Below are positions 17,856-29,200 of a stretch of DNA of 64,000 nucleotides, piece by piece. The notes beneath the pieces are model-generated. The model had not been told where the DNA came from and did not search any database. It saw only the letters and a list, made by a program, of their open reading frames with translations. Made by a program: the position numbers and the translations under genes. The stretch comes from Streptomyces sp. TLI_105 (GTDB lineage: Bacteria > Actinomycetota > Actinomycetes > Streptomycetales > Streptomycetaceae): the NCBI RefSeq assembly GCF_900105415.1, contig NZ_FNSM01000001.1:1612001-1676000 (forward strand), given 5' to 3'. Each line of letters opens with the position of its first letter. Positions within the stretch are counted from its first letter, which is position 1.

Positions 17856-17879
17856 GCGTGTGAACGGACGTTCACACGC
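17856..17879. promoter_or_regulatory. 24 bp perfect palindrome upstream of phosphoesterase gene
   Basis: GCGTGTGAACG-GA-CGTTCACACGC has 11 bp arms around a 2 bp centre. It sits 22 bp before the start codon on the minus strand, where an operator would overlap the promoter or transcript start. Length and symmetry suit a dimeric repressor. No regulator gene is adjacent. Confidence 0.55.
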
Positions 17880-17947
17880 GACCGTACGATGATCATGACT
17901 GGGCGGGAAGGGCCGCTTCGGGACCGGTGGACCGCTCTTCGGGCCGT

Positions 17948-18568
17948 CTACTCGAAGCGGGTGGTGTCCCCCGCGCCGCGACGGACGATCTCGGGCTCGC
18001 CGCTGGAGAAGTCGACGACGGTGGTGGGTTCGGTGCCGCACTCGCCGGAGTCGAGCACCGCGTCCACCTGGTGGTCGAGCCGCTCCTTGATCTCCCAGCC
18101 CTGGGTGAGGGGTTCGGCCTCGTCGGGCAGGAGCAGGGTGCTGGAGAGCAGCGGCTCGCCGAGTTCGGCCAGGAGGGCCTGGGTGACGACGTGGTCGGGG
18201 ATGCGGACGCCGACCGTCTTCTTCTTGGGGTGCAGCAGCTGGCGGGGCACCTCCTTGGTGCCCGGCAGGATGAAGGTGTACGCGCCGGGGGTGGACGCCT
18301 TGACCGCGCGGAAGACGTCGTTGTCGATGTGCACGAGCTGGCCCAGCTGGGCGAAGTTCGCGCACATCAGCGTGAAGTGGTGCCGGTCGTCGAGGTCGCG
18401 GATGGCGCGGATCCGGCTGATGCCGTCACGGCTGCCGATGCGGCTGCCCAGCGCGTAGCAGGAGTCGGTCGGGTACGCGACGAGCGCCCCGTTCCGGATG
18501 GAGTCGGCCACCGCGTTGATGGTGCGGGGCTGGGGGTTGTCGGGGTGCACGTCGAAGTACTTGGCCAT
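17948..18568 (-). CDS. Sua5/YciO/YrdC family protein (threonylcarbamoyl-AMP synthase type)
   Basis: A 206-residue protein with the family start NALVAYPTDSCYALG (conserved KxR-SxN pocket residues partly recognisable), RIRAIRDLDDRHHFTLMC and TFILPGTKEVPRQLL. The family makes threonylcarbamoyl-AMP for tRNA t6A37. This member looks closer to the YciO branch, and Streptomyces normally has another Sua5 elsewhere, so its role in t6A synthesis is uncertain. The stop codon of an FAD oxidoreductase gene on the same strand lies 9 bp before its start. Confidence 0.85.
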   Translation of the reverse strand: MAKYFDVHPDNPQPRTINAVADSIRNGALVAYPTDSCYALGSRIGSRDGISRIRAIRDLDDRHHFTLMCANFAQLGQLVHIDNDVFRAVKASTPGAYTFILPGTKEVPRQLLHPKKKTVGVRIPDHVVTQALLAELGEPLLSSTLLLPDEAEPLTQGWEIKERLDHQVDAVLDSGECGTEPTTVVDFSSGEPEIVRRGAGDTTRFE

Positions 18569-18577
18569 GGGACCAGT

Positions 18578-19999
18578 CTATTTTCGCAGGCTCCGCCAGA
18601 CGGCCTTCGCCGCGTTGTGCCCGGACATGCCGTGCACGCCGGGGCCGGGCGGGGTCGCCGAGGAGCAGAGGAAGACCGCCGGGTGCGGGGTCGCGTAGGG
18701 GCGGAGGGACAGCGTGGGGCGCAGCAGGAGCTGGAGGCCGCGGGCGGCGCCGCAGGCGATGTCGCCGCCGATGTAGTTGGCGTTGCGCTCGGCGAGTTCG
18801 GGCGGGCCGGCGGTGGCGCGGGCCAGGACGCGGTCGCGGAAGCCGGGGGCGAAGCGCTCGATCTGACGCTCGATCGCCTCGGTGAGGTCGCCGCGCCAGC
18901 CGTTGGGCACGTGGCCGTACGCCCAGAAGACGTGCTTGCCCTCGGGGGCGCGGGAGGGGTCGACGAGGCTCGGCTGGGCGGTGATGAGGAAGGGCGCGTC
19001 GGGGGCGGTGCCCGAGGAGGCCTCGCGCAGGGCGGTGCCGATCTCGCCGGCGGTGGGGCCGACCTGGACGGTGCCGGCGCGGCGGGCCTCCTCGGCGGTC
19101 CAGGGCACGGGCCCGTCGAGCGCGTAGTCGATCTTGAAGGCGGCGGCGCCGTACTTGTAGTGGTCGTAGTGCCCGCCGAAGCCGGCGATCCGGGCCAGGG
19201 CGGTGGGCGAGGTGTCGAAGACGTAGGCGCGGGCCGGCGGCAGGTCGTCGAGCCGCTTGACCTCGAAGTCGGTGTGGACGGCGCCGCCGAGGTCCTTGAG
19301 GTAGGCGGCGAGGGCGTCGGAGATCGACTGCGAGCCGCCCCGGGGCATCGGCCAGCCACCCGTGTGCGCGGCGAGCGCGAAGACCAGGCCGACGGCGCCG
19401 GTGGCGATGCCGTCGAGCGGGGCGATGACATGGGCGACGAGCCCGGCGAAGAGCGCGCGGGCCTTCTCGTCCCGGAACCTTCGCATCAGCCAGGTGGACG
19501 GCGGCAGTCCGGCGAGGCCGAAGCGGGCGAGGGTGACCGGGTCGCGGGGCAGCGCGGTGAGCGGCAGCTGCATGAAGTCGCTCACCAGCGTGTCCCACTT
19601 GCCGAGGAAGGGGGCGACGAGCCGGCGGTACGTCCCGGCGTCGCGCGGCCCGAAGGAGGCGGCGGTCTCGGCGACGGAACGGGCGAGGACGGCGGCGGTG
19701 CCGTCGTCCCAGGGGTGGGCCATGGGCAGTTCGGGGTGGAGCCACTCCAGGCCGTACCGGTCGAGCGGCATCGACTTGAAGACGGGCGAGGCGGCGCCGA
19801 GGGGGTGCACGGCGGAGCACGGGTCGTGGCGGAAGCCGGGGAGGGTGAGCTCCTCGGTCCTCGCGCCGCCGCCGACGGTGGACTTGGCCTCGAAGACGGC
19901 CACGGAGAGGCCGCGCCGGGCCAGTTCGACGGCGGCCGTCAGTCCGTTGGGTCCCGCCCCCACGACGACGGCATCGAGCATCGACGTCTCGTTCGTCAC
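18578..19999 (-). CDS. Phytoene-desaturase-related FAD oxidoreductase
   Basis: A 473-residue flavoprotein with an N-terminal dinucleotide fold ([18 protein letters not shown]) and the acidic end of the second strand ([15 protein letters not shown]). The C-terminal [18 protein letters not shown] is typical of the carotenoid desaturase-like NAD(P)/FAD family. No carotenoid or terpene genes are adjacent, so the substrate is unknown. GTG start at 19999, preceded by AAGGAG. It ends 9 bp before the Sua5-like gene and probably shares its transcript. Confidence 0.87.
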   Translation of the reverse strand: MTNETSMLDAVVVGAGPNGLTAAVELARRGLSVAVFEAKSTVGGGARTEELTLPGFRHDPCSAVHPLGAASPVFKSMPLDRYGLEWLHPELPMAHPWDDGTAAVLARSVAETAASFGPRDAGTYRRLVAPFLGKWDTLVSDFMQLPLTALPRDPVTLARFGLAGLPPSTWLMRRFRDEKARALFAGLVAHVIAPLDGIATGAVGLVFALAAHTGGWPMPRGGSQSISDALAAYLKDLGGAVHTDFEVKRLDDLPPARAYVFDTSPTALARIAGFGGHYDHYKYGAAAFKIDYALDGPVPWTAEEARRAGTVQVGPTAGEIGTALREASSGTAPDAPFLITAQPSLVDPSRAPEGKHVFWAYGHVPNGWRGDLTEAIERQIERFAPGFRDRVLARATAGPPELAERNANYIGGDIACGAARGLQLLLRPTLSLRPYATPHPAVFLCSSATPPGPGVHGMSGHNAAKAVWRSLRK

Positions 20000-20062
20000 C
20001 TTCGGACTCCTTCGTCAGCCGATGGCCAAGACCCCCAGGATAGGCGGGGGGAAAAGCGCGCC

Positions 20063-20899
20063 TCACGCGCCCCCGAGGAGCGTCCGGATCCGCTCGGCGG
20101 TCGCCGCGTCCCGGGCCGTCGTGAACGGCAGCGCGTTGCCCCCGGCGATGCGGAACGGCTCCCCCGCGACCGTCGTGGTCGAGCCGCCCGCCTCGGCGAC
20201 CAGCAGGAGGCCGGCGGCGTGGTCCCAGGCGTACTCCCAGGAAAAAGCCGTTCCGGCCAGCTCCCCGCGCGCCACGGCGAGGTACTCGAGACCGGCCGAG
20301 CCGCAGGGGCGGGGGCGGACGCCCTCGGTGCGCAGGCCGAGCAGGGCCCGCTTCTGGTCCGGGGTGGTGTAGTCGGGGTGCGAGGTGGCGACCTCCAGGA
20401 CCTCGCTGGGCGCCGGTGAACCGGACCGTATCTCCCGCCCGTTGAGCGTGGCGCCGCGTCCGCGCACGGCGACGGCGAACTCCTCCAGGGCCGGCGCGAA
20501 GGTCCAGGAGGCGAGGATCTCGCCGTGCCGGGCGAGGGCGACGAGGGTGCAGAAGGCGGGGTCGCCGTGGACGAACTGACGGGTGCCGTCGACGGGGTCG
20601 ACGATCCAGACGGGGGCGTCGCCGCGCAGCGCCTCGTACACGGTGGGGTCGGCGTGGACCGCCTCCTCCCCGACGACCACGGACCCAGGCAGCAGGGCCG
20701 TGAGGGACGCGGTGAGATGGGCCTCGGCGGCCCGGTCGGCGACGGTGACCAGGTCGTGCGGTCCGTTCTTCTCGACGATGTCGTCGGCCGCGAGCTGCCG
20801 GAAACGCGGCATGATCTCGGCGGCGGCCGCCTTGCGGACGGCCTCCTCGACCTCGGCCGTACGGCCGCCGAGGACCTGCTCAAGGAAGTCTTCGATCAT
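20063..20899 (-). CDS. Inositol monophosphatase family protein (HisN/CysQ-like)
   Basis: A 278-residue Mg/Li-sensitive phosphatase fold with GEEAV, the metal loop IVDPVDGTRQFVHG and the C-terminal EYAWDHAAGLLLVAEAGG. Members act on inositol-, histidinol- or adenosine-phosphates; the short linker and DPVDGTRQF variant fit the actinobacterial histidinol-phosphatase-like group, but this is not decisive. The start at 20899 has a GGGGG just upstream. The in-frame extension to 20989 is rejected as it would cross the promoter region shared with the divergent lipoate ligase gene. Confidence 0.88.
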   Translation of the reverse strand: MIEDFLEQVLGGRTAEVEEAVRKAAAAEIMPRFRQLAADDIVEKNGPHDLVTVADRAAEAHLTASLTALLPGSVVVGEEAVHADPTVYEALRGDAPVWIVDPVDGTRQFVHGDPAFCTLVALARHGEILASWTFAPALEEFAVAVRGRGATLNGREIRSGSPAPSEVLEVATSHPDYTTPDQKRALLGLRTEGVRPRPCGSAGLEYLAVARGELAGTAFSWEYAWDHAAGLLLVAEAGGSTTTVAGEPFRIAGGNALPFTTARDAATAERIRTLLGGA

Positions 20900-21013
20900 G
20901 CCCCCAGCTAAGCACGGGCCGCTGACAACCGGATACGCCGCACTCGTCGTCCCCCGTTCCCCCGGGGAGTACCCTTTGGCCGAGTTCACCCCTTACACGC
21001 AGGGAGGGTTCCC

Positions 21014-22081
21014 GTGCACGGCGCCTACCACGGCGAGTACAAGGTCCCCGGCGGAAAGCTGGTGGTCGTCGACCTCGACACCGAGGACGGCGTCCTGCGG
21101 AACGTCCGGGTCGCGGGCGACTTCTTCCTCGAACCGGACGAGGCGATCCTCGCGATCGACGGCGCCCTCGAAGGCGCGCCGGCCGACACGGACGCCGCGG
21201 GGCTCGCCGCGCGGATCGACGCGGCGCTCCCGCCGGACACGCGGATGTTCGGCCTGACCGCGGAGGGCGTCGGGATCGCGGTCCGGCGCGCCCTCGCCCA
21301 CGCCACGGACTGGACCGACTACGACTGGCAGCTGATCCACGAGCCGCCGCAGTCCCCCGCGCTGCACATGGCGCTCGACGAGGTCCTGACGGCCGAGGTG
21401 GCGGCCGGCCGCCGCCCGCCGACCCTGCGGGTCTGGGAGTGGGGCGCCCCGGCGGTGGTGATCGGCAGCTTCCAGTCCCTGCGCAACGAGGTCGACCCGG
21501 AGGCGGCGGAGCGGCACGGCATCCAGGTGGTGCGCCGGATCAGCGGCGGCGGGGCGATGTTCATCGAGCCGGGCAACACGATCACGTACTCGCTCTCCGT
21601 CCCCGACGCCCTCGTGCAGGGCCTGTCCTTCACCGACAGCTACGCCTACCTGGACGACTGGGTGCTCGGTGCCCTCGGCGACATGGGGATCCGGGCCTGG
21701 TACCAGCCGCTCAACGACATCGCCACGGACGCGGGGAAGATCGCGGGCGCGGCGCAGAAGCGGCTCGTGGCGGGCGAGGGCGCGGTCCTGCACCACGTGA
21801 CGATGGCGTACGACATCGACGCGGACAAGATGACCGAGGTGCTGAGGATCGGCCGGGAGAAGCTCTCCGACAAGGGCACGAAGAGCGCGAAGAAGCGCGT
21901 GGATCCCCTGCGCCGCCAGACGGGCCTGCCGCGCGAGACGGTGATCGAGCGGATGATCGCCTCCTTCCGGAACCGCTACGGCCTCACGGAGGGTCACCTC
22001 ACGGAGGACGAGCTGACCCGGGCGAAGGAACTGGCGGAGTCCAAGTTCGCCACACCGGAGTGGACGTCCCGGGTTCCGTAG
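21014..22081 (+). CDS. lplA: Lipoate-protein ligase with N-terminal accessory domain
   Basis: A 355-residue ligase that attaches lipoate to E2 and GcvH domains. Residues ~1-95 resemble the small accessory (LplB/C-terminal LplA) domain (GGKLVVVDLDTEDGVL, FFLEPDEAILAIDGAL). Residues ~105-355 hold the catalytic domain with RRISGGGAMFIEPGN and the lysine-binding GKIAGAAQKR. This order is the reverse of E. coli LplA, where the accessory domain is C-terminal. GTG start, preceded by GGGAGGG. Confidence 0.88.
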   Translation: MHGAYHGEYKVPGGKLVVVDLDTEDGVLRNVRVAGDFFLEPDEAILAIDGALEGAPADTDAAGLAARIDAALPPDTRMFGLTAEGVGIAVRRALAHATDWTDYDWQLIHEPPQSPALHMALDEVLTAEVAAGRRPPTLRVWEWGAPAVVIGSFQSLRNEVDPEAAERHGIQVVRRISGGGAMFIEPGNTITYSLSVPDALVQGLSFTDSYAYLDDWVLGALGDMGIRAWYQPLNDIATDAGKIAGAAQKRLVAGEGAVLHHVTMAYDIDADKMTEVLRIGREKLSDKGTKSAKKRVDPLRRQTGLPRETVIERMIASFRNRYGLTEGHLTEDELTRAKELAESKFATPEWTSRVP

Positions 22082-22973
22082 CCCCTGCGAGGGTGACCGC
22101 TCACCGCCCCGTTCGTTGATGCCCACGCGGGCCGGGACGACGGACGTGCGGAAACGTCTCCGCACATGCCCGGCCCGGGAACACGGTGTCGACAGGGCGG
22201 AGATCAGGTGGGACGGGCGAGGAAGCTCATGGCGGCGGTCGCGGGCGCGATGACGGCGGTGTGCCCCCTCGGGATCGCGCCGCCCGCGCACGCGGTCGTC
22301 GGGGGCCAGGAGGCGCGGCCCCATCAGTACCCGTTCATGGTGGGGCTCGTGGACCTGGCCGAGCGGCGGGTGATGTGCGGCGGGGCCCTGGTCGGCGAGC
22401 GGTACGTGCTCACCGCCGCGCACTGTCTGACCGGCTCGTACAGCAGCACCGCGCGCGTGGGGGTGCTCCTCGGCGACCACGACCTGACGCGCGGGGACGA
22501 CAGTCCGAACGCGGTGCTCGCGACCCCCGCCGCCTTCCTCACGCACCCGGACTACGACCCGGCCGCCCAGCGCGACGACATCGCGCTGGTCCGGCTGGCC
22601 GAGCCGGTGGTGTTCGACCGGGACGTGCGGCCGGTCGCCCTGCCCGTCCGGTACGCCCACGGCACCTTCGACCACACGCAGGTCGAGGCTCCCGGCTGGG
22701 GCACCACCTCCTTCGGGGGCCGCACCTCCGACGTCCTGCGGACCGTGGTCCTCGGCACCATGAGCAACCCGACGTGCGGGGCCCGGGGCATGCCCCAGGT
22801 CACCGCCGCCCAGCTCTGCACGTACGCGCCCGGGCGGGACACCTGTCAGTACGACTCCGGCGGCCCCCTGGTCCACACGATCGCGGGGCGGCCGTACCTG
22901 ATCGGCCTGGTCTCGTACGGGAAGGGGTGCGCGACCGACACCCCCGCCGTGAACACCCGGGTCTGGTCCTACC

Positions 22974-24515
<1,542 letters not shown>

Positions 24516-24645
24516 GGACGGAACCCTTCGTTCGGGGACGGAACGAGGCCGTGCGGGGCGTGGGGTTCTTGACCGTGCGGAGTCTCGTCCCGTGGGGCAG
24601 GGGCGTCAAGGGAGGTGGAACGCCCCGCCACCTGCCGTCACCCGT

Positions 24646-25161
24646 TCAGCGGATCCCTTCGGCGGCCGTGGGCGCTTCCCCGCCGCACGTCGTACGGCCG
24701 AAGGCGCCGGTGGCGGTCGCGCGCTGGACGTGCCGGCCGTGCACGGCGAGGGTGCAGCCGGCCGTGCCGCCCTTCTCGCCGAGGGTGACCTGGACGATCG
24801 GAGCGGCGCCGACGGGGAGGCGCACGGTCTTCTTCCACGGGAGCGGGACACGGGTGACGACAGCCGCCCCGTCGTCGCCGGACCCCCGGTAGGAGATGTC
24901 GACCGTGCCTTCCCCGATCACTTCGTACGTCACGTCGGCGGTCCCGGTCCGCTCGGACGCGCCCTGTGGGGGCGTGGCCGTGTCCTCGGAGCCGAGCGTC
25001 CGGTACGTGCCGAACGCGCCGAGCGCGAGCAGCAGCACCGCTGCGAGGGCGATGCCCCGGCGACGCGGCGTCGTGTTCGAGGCCGCGGGCTCTTCCCGCT
25101 CTTCCTGCTCCGCCGGCTCTTCCGGTTGTGCCGTTCCTGCCGGTTCTTCCGTCGTGGACAT
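24646..25161 (-). CDS. MmpS-like membrane-anchored protein
   Basis: A 171-residue protein with an acidic, Glu/Pro-rich cytoplasmic N-terminus (~35 residues), one membrane helix (RRRGIALAAVLLLALGAFGTY) and an outside beta domain. The order VTYEVIGEGTVDISYRGSG, LPWKKTVRLPVG and two Cys (AGCTLAVHG and FGRTTCGG) matches the MmpS transport-accessory fold. MmpS proteins partner RND-type MmpL transporters in mycobacteria. Here two RND genes start 1.1 kb away on the other strand, but stand-alone MmpS-like genes are common in Streptomyces, so a link is only suggestive. The start is at 25161. Confidence 0.7.
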   Translation of the reverse strand: MSTTEEPAGTAQPEEPAEQEEREEPAASNTTPRRRGIALAAVLLLALGAFGTYRTLGSEDTATPPQGASERTGTADVTYEVIGEGTVDISYRGSGDDGAAVVTRVPLPWKKTVRLPVGAAPIVQVTLGEKGGTAGCTLAVHGRHVQRATATGAFGRTTCGGEAPTAAEGIR

Positions 25162-25376
25162 GGCCGCGCTTTCGGTCGACGTGAATTCGGCCTGGGTTAT
25201 ACACCATCGAAATCCGCGCGTGCCAGGCGAGCGACAAGTCCGGCGACATGCCTCCAACCTTCACAACCCGGCCCGCGAAATGCCCTGATTGCGTGAGCAC
25301 TTGACGGAGCTCCGGTTCCGTGATGAACAGTTCCCCGAGACCGGCATCGGCTCGACGCGTCAGAAGGAGCCCAACG

Positions 25377-25898
25377 GTGGGAACGCTTTCGGAAATACAG
25401 GCCCTGTTGGGTGAATCACGGTTCAACTGGTCGGATCCTGCGCCGTGGATCGAGCTGGAGCAGGAACTCGGCGTCGCATTCCCCACGGACTTCCGCGAGG
25501 TCGTGGACGCCTACGGTTCGGTCTCGATCAACGGGCAGTTGTATCTGAAACATCCCGCCGTCCATCTTCTGCACGACCTGGGAAGCTTCGCCGGACAGGA
25601 GATCGAGTTCTGGCGCGAGGAGGACATGGCCGAGTTCCTGCCGAGCCGGGCAGGGACGGGCCCGGGGGAATTGCTGCCGGTGGCGACGGCCACGACGGGC
25701 GAGATGGTCTTCCTCCGCGTCCCCGAGGAACCCTCGTCGCCCTGGCGCGTCCTGGTCCAGGAGATGGACAGCCCGTCCTGGACCCTCTACGAGATGACGT
25801 TCGGCGAGTGGCTGCTGGCCTACCTCAAGGGGAGGGACGTGACTTTGCGCTCCCGCGACCGCGCGCCCGACGGACCGTTCTGCGAGCCTCTTCCCTGA
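25377..25898 (+). CDS. SMI1/KNR4 (SUKH) family protein
   Basis: A 173-residue cytoplasmic protein with the SUKH fold: WIELEQELGVAFPTDFREVVDAYG at the start, a mid-protein ATATTGEMVFLRV strand region and FGEWLLAYLKG at the end. Family members often act as immunity proteins against secreted polymorphic toxins, but many are stand-alone. No toxin gene is adjacent. The GTG at 25377 is chosen because AAGGAG lies 7 bp upstream; a longer in-frame start at 25320 lacks such a site. Confidence 0.8.
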   Translation: MGTLSEIQALLGESRFNWSDPAPWIELEQELGVAFPTDFREVVDAYGSVSINGQLYLKHPAVHLLHDLGSFAGQEIEFWREEDMAEFLPSRAGTGPGELLPVATATTGEMVFLRVPEEPSSPWRVLVQEMDSPSWTLYEMTFGEWLLAYLKGRDVTLRSRDRAPDGPFCEPLP

Positions 25899-25930
25899 TC
25901 TCTGACCTATCATTCCTTTTAGGAGATCCG

Positions 25931-25960
25931 TTGACAGGGCCTTTACCTACTCGGTACATT
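25931..25960 (+). promoter_or_regulatory. Putative vegetative promoter for the RND operon
   Basis: TTGACA (25931-25936), an 18 bp spacer and TACATT (25955-25960) form a good sigma-70-type promoter in an unusually A/T-rich patch just after the SUKH gene. It would leave a leader of roughly 290 nt (about 25967-26261) before the first RND gene. I found no clear gene or riboswitch in that leader. Confidence 0.5.
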
Positions 25961-26261
25961 TACGGCGTATCTGTCGACTACGGGTACGACTGACAGCCCA
26001 GTCGGTTCACAGCTCTTACCGGACATGAATATGAGGTCGGCTCGTCCTTCCCGCCGTTGCGCGGAGAGGGCGACGGCCGGGAATCCTCTCCATCGCCGGT
26101 CGAAGCCGGCGACTGATGCCGCAGCAGGACGGACGACCCCGTGCGGGCGCCCGGTCCGCCGTCCGCCCTGTGCGTGATCCCGCGCTCCGCCAAGCCCTGT
26201 GAAGAGGGTGCGAGGGCGGCTCGGCGGAACGCGCAGTCGCTCTGGAAGGCAGGACCCTGTC

Positions 26262-29200
26262 GTGGTCCACAGAATCCTTTCTCTCAGTCTTACGTTCCGG
26301 AACCTGATCATCGGTGTGGCCGCGGCCGTGATGGCCCTGGGCTTCTTCCAGCTCCCGCGGGCGGCGTCGGCGGACGTCTTCCCGGAGTTCGCTCCGACGC
26401 GGGTGCAGATCCAGGCCGAGGCGCCGGGCCTGTCGGCGGCCGAGGTCGAGCAGCTCATCACCGTCCCGCTGGAACAGGACCTGCTGAACGGCGTGGCCTG
26501 GCTCGACGAGATCACCTCCGAGTCGGCCCCCGGTCTGTCCTCCGTCGACCTGGTCTTCGAGCCGGGCACGAACGAACAGAAGGCCCGGCAGGCCGTCCAG
26601 GAACGCCTGATCCAGGTGGGCGGACTGCCCCAGGTGGGCAAGGCGCCGGTCATGATCCAGCCGCTGTCCTCGACCAGCCGGGTCATGATGATCGGCCTCT
26701 CCTCGGAGAACGTCTCCCGCATCGACATGTCCGTCCTCGCGCGGTGGAACATCAAGCCGCGTCTGCTGGGCATTCCGGGCGTGGCGAACGTGGTCATCTG
26801 GGGTGAGCGGGACCGGCAGCTGCAGGTCCAGGTCGACCCGGAGCAGCTGCGCAGCCGGGGCGTCTCGCTGGACCAGGTGGTCCGCACGACGGGCAACGCC
26901 CTGTGGGTGTCGCCGCTGACCTTCGTGGAGGCTTCGACGCCGGGCACCGGCGGGTTCATCGACACTCCGAACCAGCGACTGGCGATCCAGCACGTGCTGC
27001 CCATCGCCAAGGCGCAGGACCTGGCTTCCGTGGCGGTGGAGGACACCGCCGACAAGCGGCTGCGCATCGGTGACGTGGCCACCGTGGTGGAGGACCACCA
27101 GCCCCTCATCGGCGACGTGACGCTGAGCGACGGCCCCGGGATCATGCTGGTGGTCGAGAAGTACCCCGACGCCAACACCCGTGAGGTCACCCACGCCGTC
27201 GAAGAGGCGATGACCTCGCTCCAGCCCGGACTGTCCGGCATCACCGTCGACACCGACGTGTACCGGCCGGCGTCCTTCATCGACACGGCGCTCGACAACG
27301 TGGGCCTGTGGGCGCTCGTCGCCGTGCCCGCCGTCTCGGTGCTGCTCGGCCTGTACTTCCTCTCCTGGCGCGTCGCCCTGATCAGCCTCGTGTCGATCAC
27401 GCTGGCGGAGATCGCCGCCCTGTGGGTGCTCTATCTGCGCGGCTCGTCCTTCAACATGATGGTCCTCGCCGGGCTGACGATCGCTCTCGGCGCGATCATC
27501 GACGACATCGTCATCGGGTTCGACCGCGTCCAGAAACAGTTCCGGCGCGAGGACCGGGGATCCGACGAACGCCGGTCGGTGGCCGACGTCGTGGTCGACG
27601 CCACGGCGGCCGTGCGGCGGCCCGTCTTCTTCGCCACGCTGATCCTGCTGCTCGCCGTGGTGCCCCTCGTCTTCCTGAGCGGGGTGGGCGGAGCGTTCGC
27701 GCGGCCGCTGGCCCTGTCCTACGCGCTCGCGGTGCTCGCCTCCACCGTCGTCGCCCTGACCCTCACGCCCGTACTGGCCGCCACGCTGCTCGCGCACACC
27801 AGGCTCGGACACCACCGCAACCCGGTGCTCGGGTGGCTCCACCGCGGCTTCGACCGGATCAGCCCCAGGACCCTCCTCCGGCCGGGCCTGGCGCTGGCCG
27901 CGGCCGCCGTGCTGGCCGGCACGGGCTTCGCGGTGTGGCCGCAGCTCGACGGCGCGTCCCCCGTCCCGGCCCTGCACCAGCGTGAGCTGCTGATCCAGGT
28001 GGAGGCGGCGCCCGGCACCTCGCTGCCGGAGATGGACCGCCTCGGCCGGGCGGCGGTCGACGAACTGCGCGCGCTTCCGGGCGTCGAGAGCGTCGGCGCC
28101 CACGTGGGCCGCGCCAGGGAGTCCGACCAGGTCGTCAACGTCAACTCCGGTGAGTTCTGGGTCAACCTCAAGAGCTCGGCCGACTACGACAGGACCGTCG
28201 ACGCGATCAACCGCACCATGGACGGCCAGGCCGGCCTCGACAGCGAGGTGGTGACCTACCCGCAGGCACGGCTGAACGAGGTCCGGGCCGAGAACGGCGA
28301 CGGCGCGCCCGTCGTGGTCCGCGTCTACGGCAACGACCTGGGCGTGCTGCGGCGGCAGGCCGAGCAGGTGAGCAAGGCCCTCTCGCAGGTCCCCGGAGTC
28401 GTCCGGCCGCAGATCCCGGACGTGGTCGAGGAGCCGACCCTGGAGGTCAAGGTCGACCTCGCGGCGGCCCAGAGCCACGGGATCAAGCCCGGCGACGTCC
28501 GCCGCGCGGCCGCCACCTACTTCTCCGGCCTGCCGGTGGGCAGCCTCTACGAGGAGCAGAAGGTCTTCGACGTCGTCGTGTGGGGTTCGCCCGCGACGCG
28601 CTCCGCTCCGCAGAAGGTCCAGGACCTCCTGATCGACACGCCGAAGGGCGGCCACGTGCGCCTCGGTGATGTCGCGGCCGTCCGTGTCACGCCGTACCCG
28701 ACGGTCATCGAGCACTACGCCACCTCGCGCAGCCTCGACGTCGTCGCCGACGTCAGCGGGCGTGACCTGAACACCGTCCTGGACGACGTCAGGAGCCGCG
28801 TCCAGGCCATGCCGATGCCGTACGAGTACCACGCCGAGGTGCAGAGCGACGTCGCGCACCAGCAGAGCCAGGACCTGCGCGTCGCGGGGATCGTGGCCGC
28901 CGCGCTGCTCGGCGCCTTCCTCCTCCTGCAGGCGGCCTTCAACAGCTGGCGGGCGGCGACGCTCGTCCTGCTGGCCCTGCCGCTGGCCGGCGTGGGCGGC
29001 GTGCTGACCGCGTTCGCCGTCGGCGGCGTCATGTCGATCGGCGCGCTCGGCGGCTTCCTGGTCGTGCTGGGCATCGCCGTGCGCAACCTGGTGCTGCTCG
29101 TCCGCGGCTACCAGGAGACCGAGCCGCGCGAGGACGGGACCGTCGACCCGCAGCACATCGTCGACGCCACGCGCGACCGGGTCGGCCCGGTCCTGCTGAC

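Noticed and set aside
25377..25898. SUKH gene as the immunity part of a toxin system
   Set aside because: No adjacent secreted toxin or T7SS/LXG gene; SUKH proteins often stand alone.
25931..25993. A 20-codon TTG-initiated frame with an AGGAG before it and a TTA codon, as a leader peptide of the RND operon
   Set aside because: Its start coincides with the better-supported -35 box TTGACA, TTG starts are rare here, and the peptide has no recognisable regulatory pattern.
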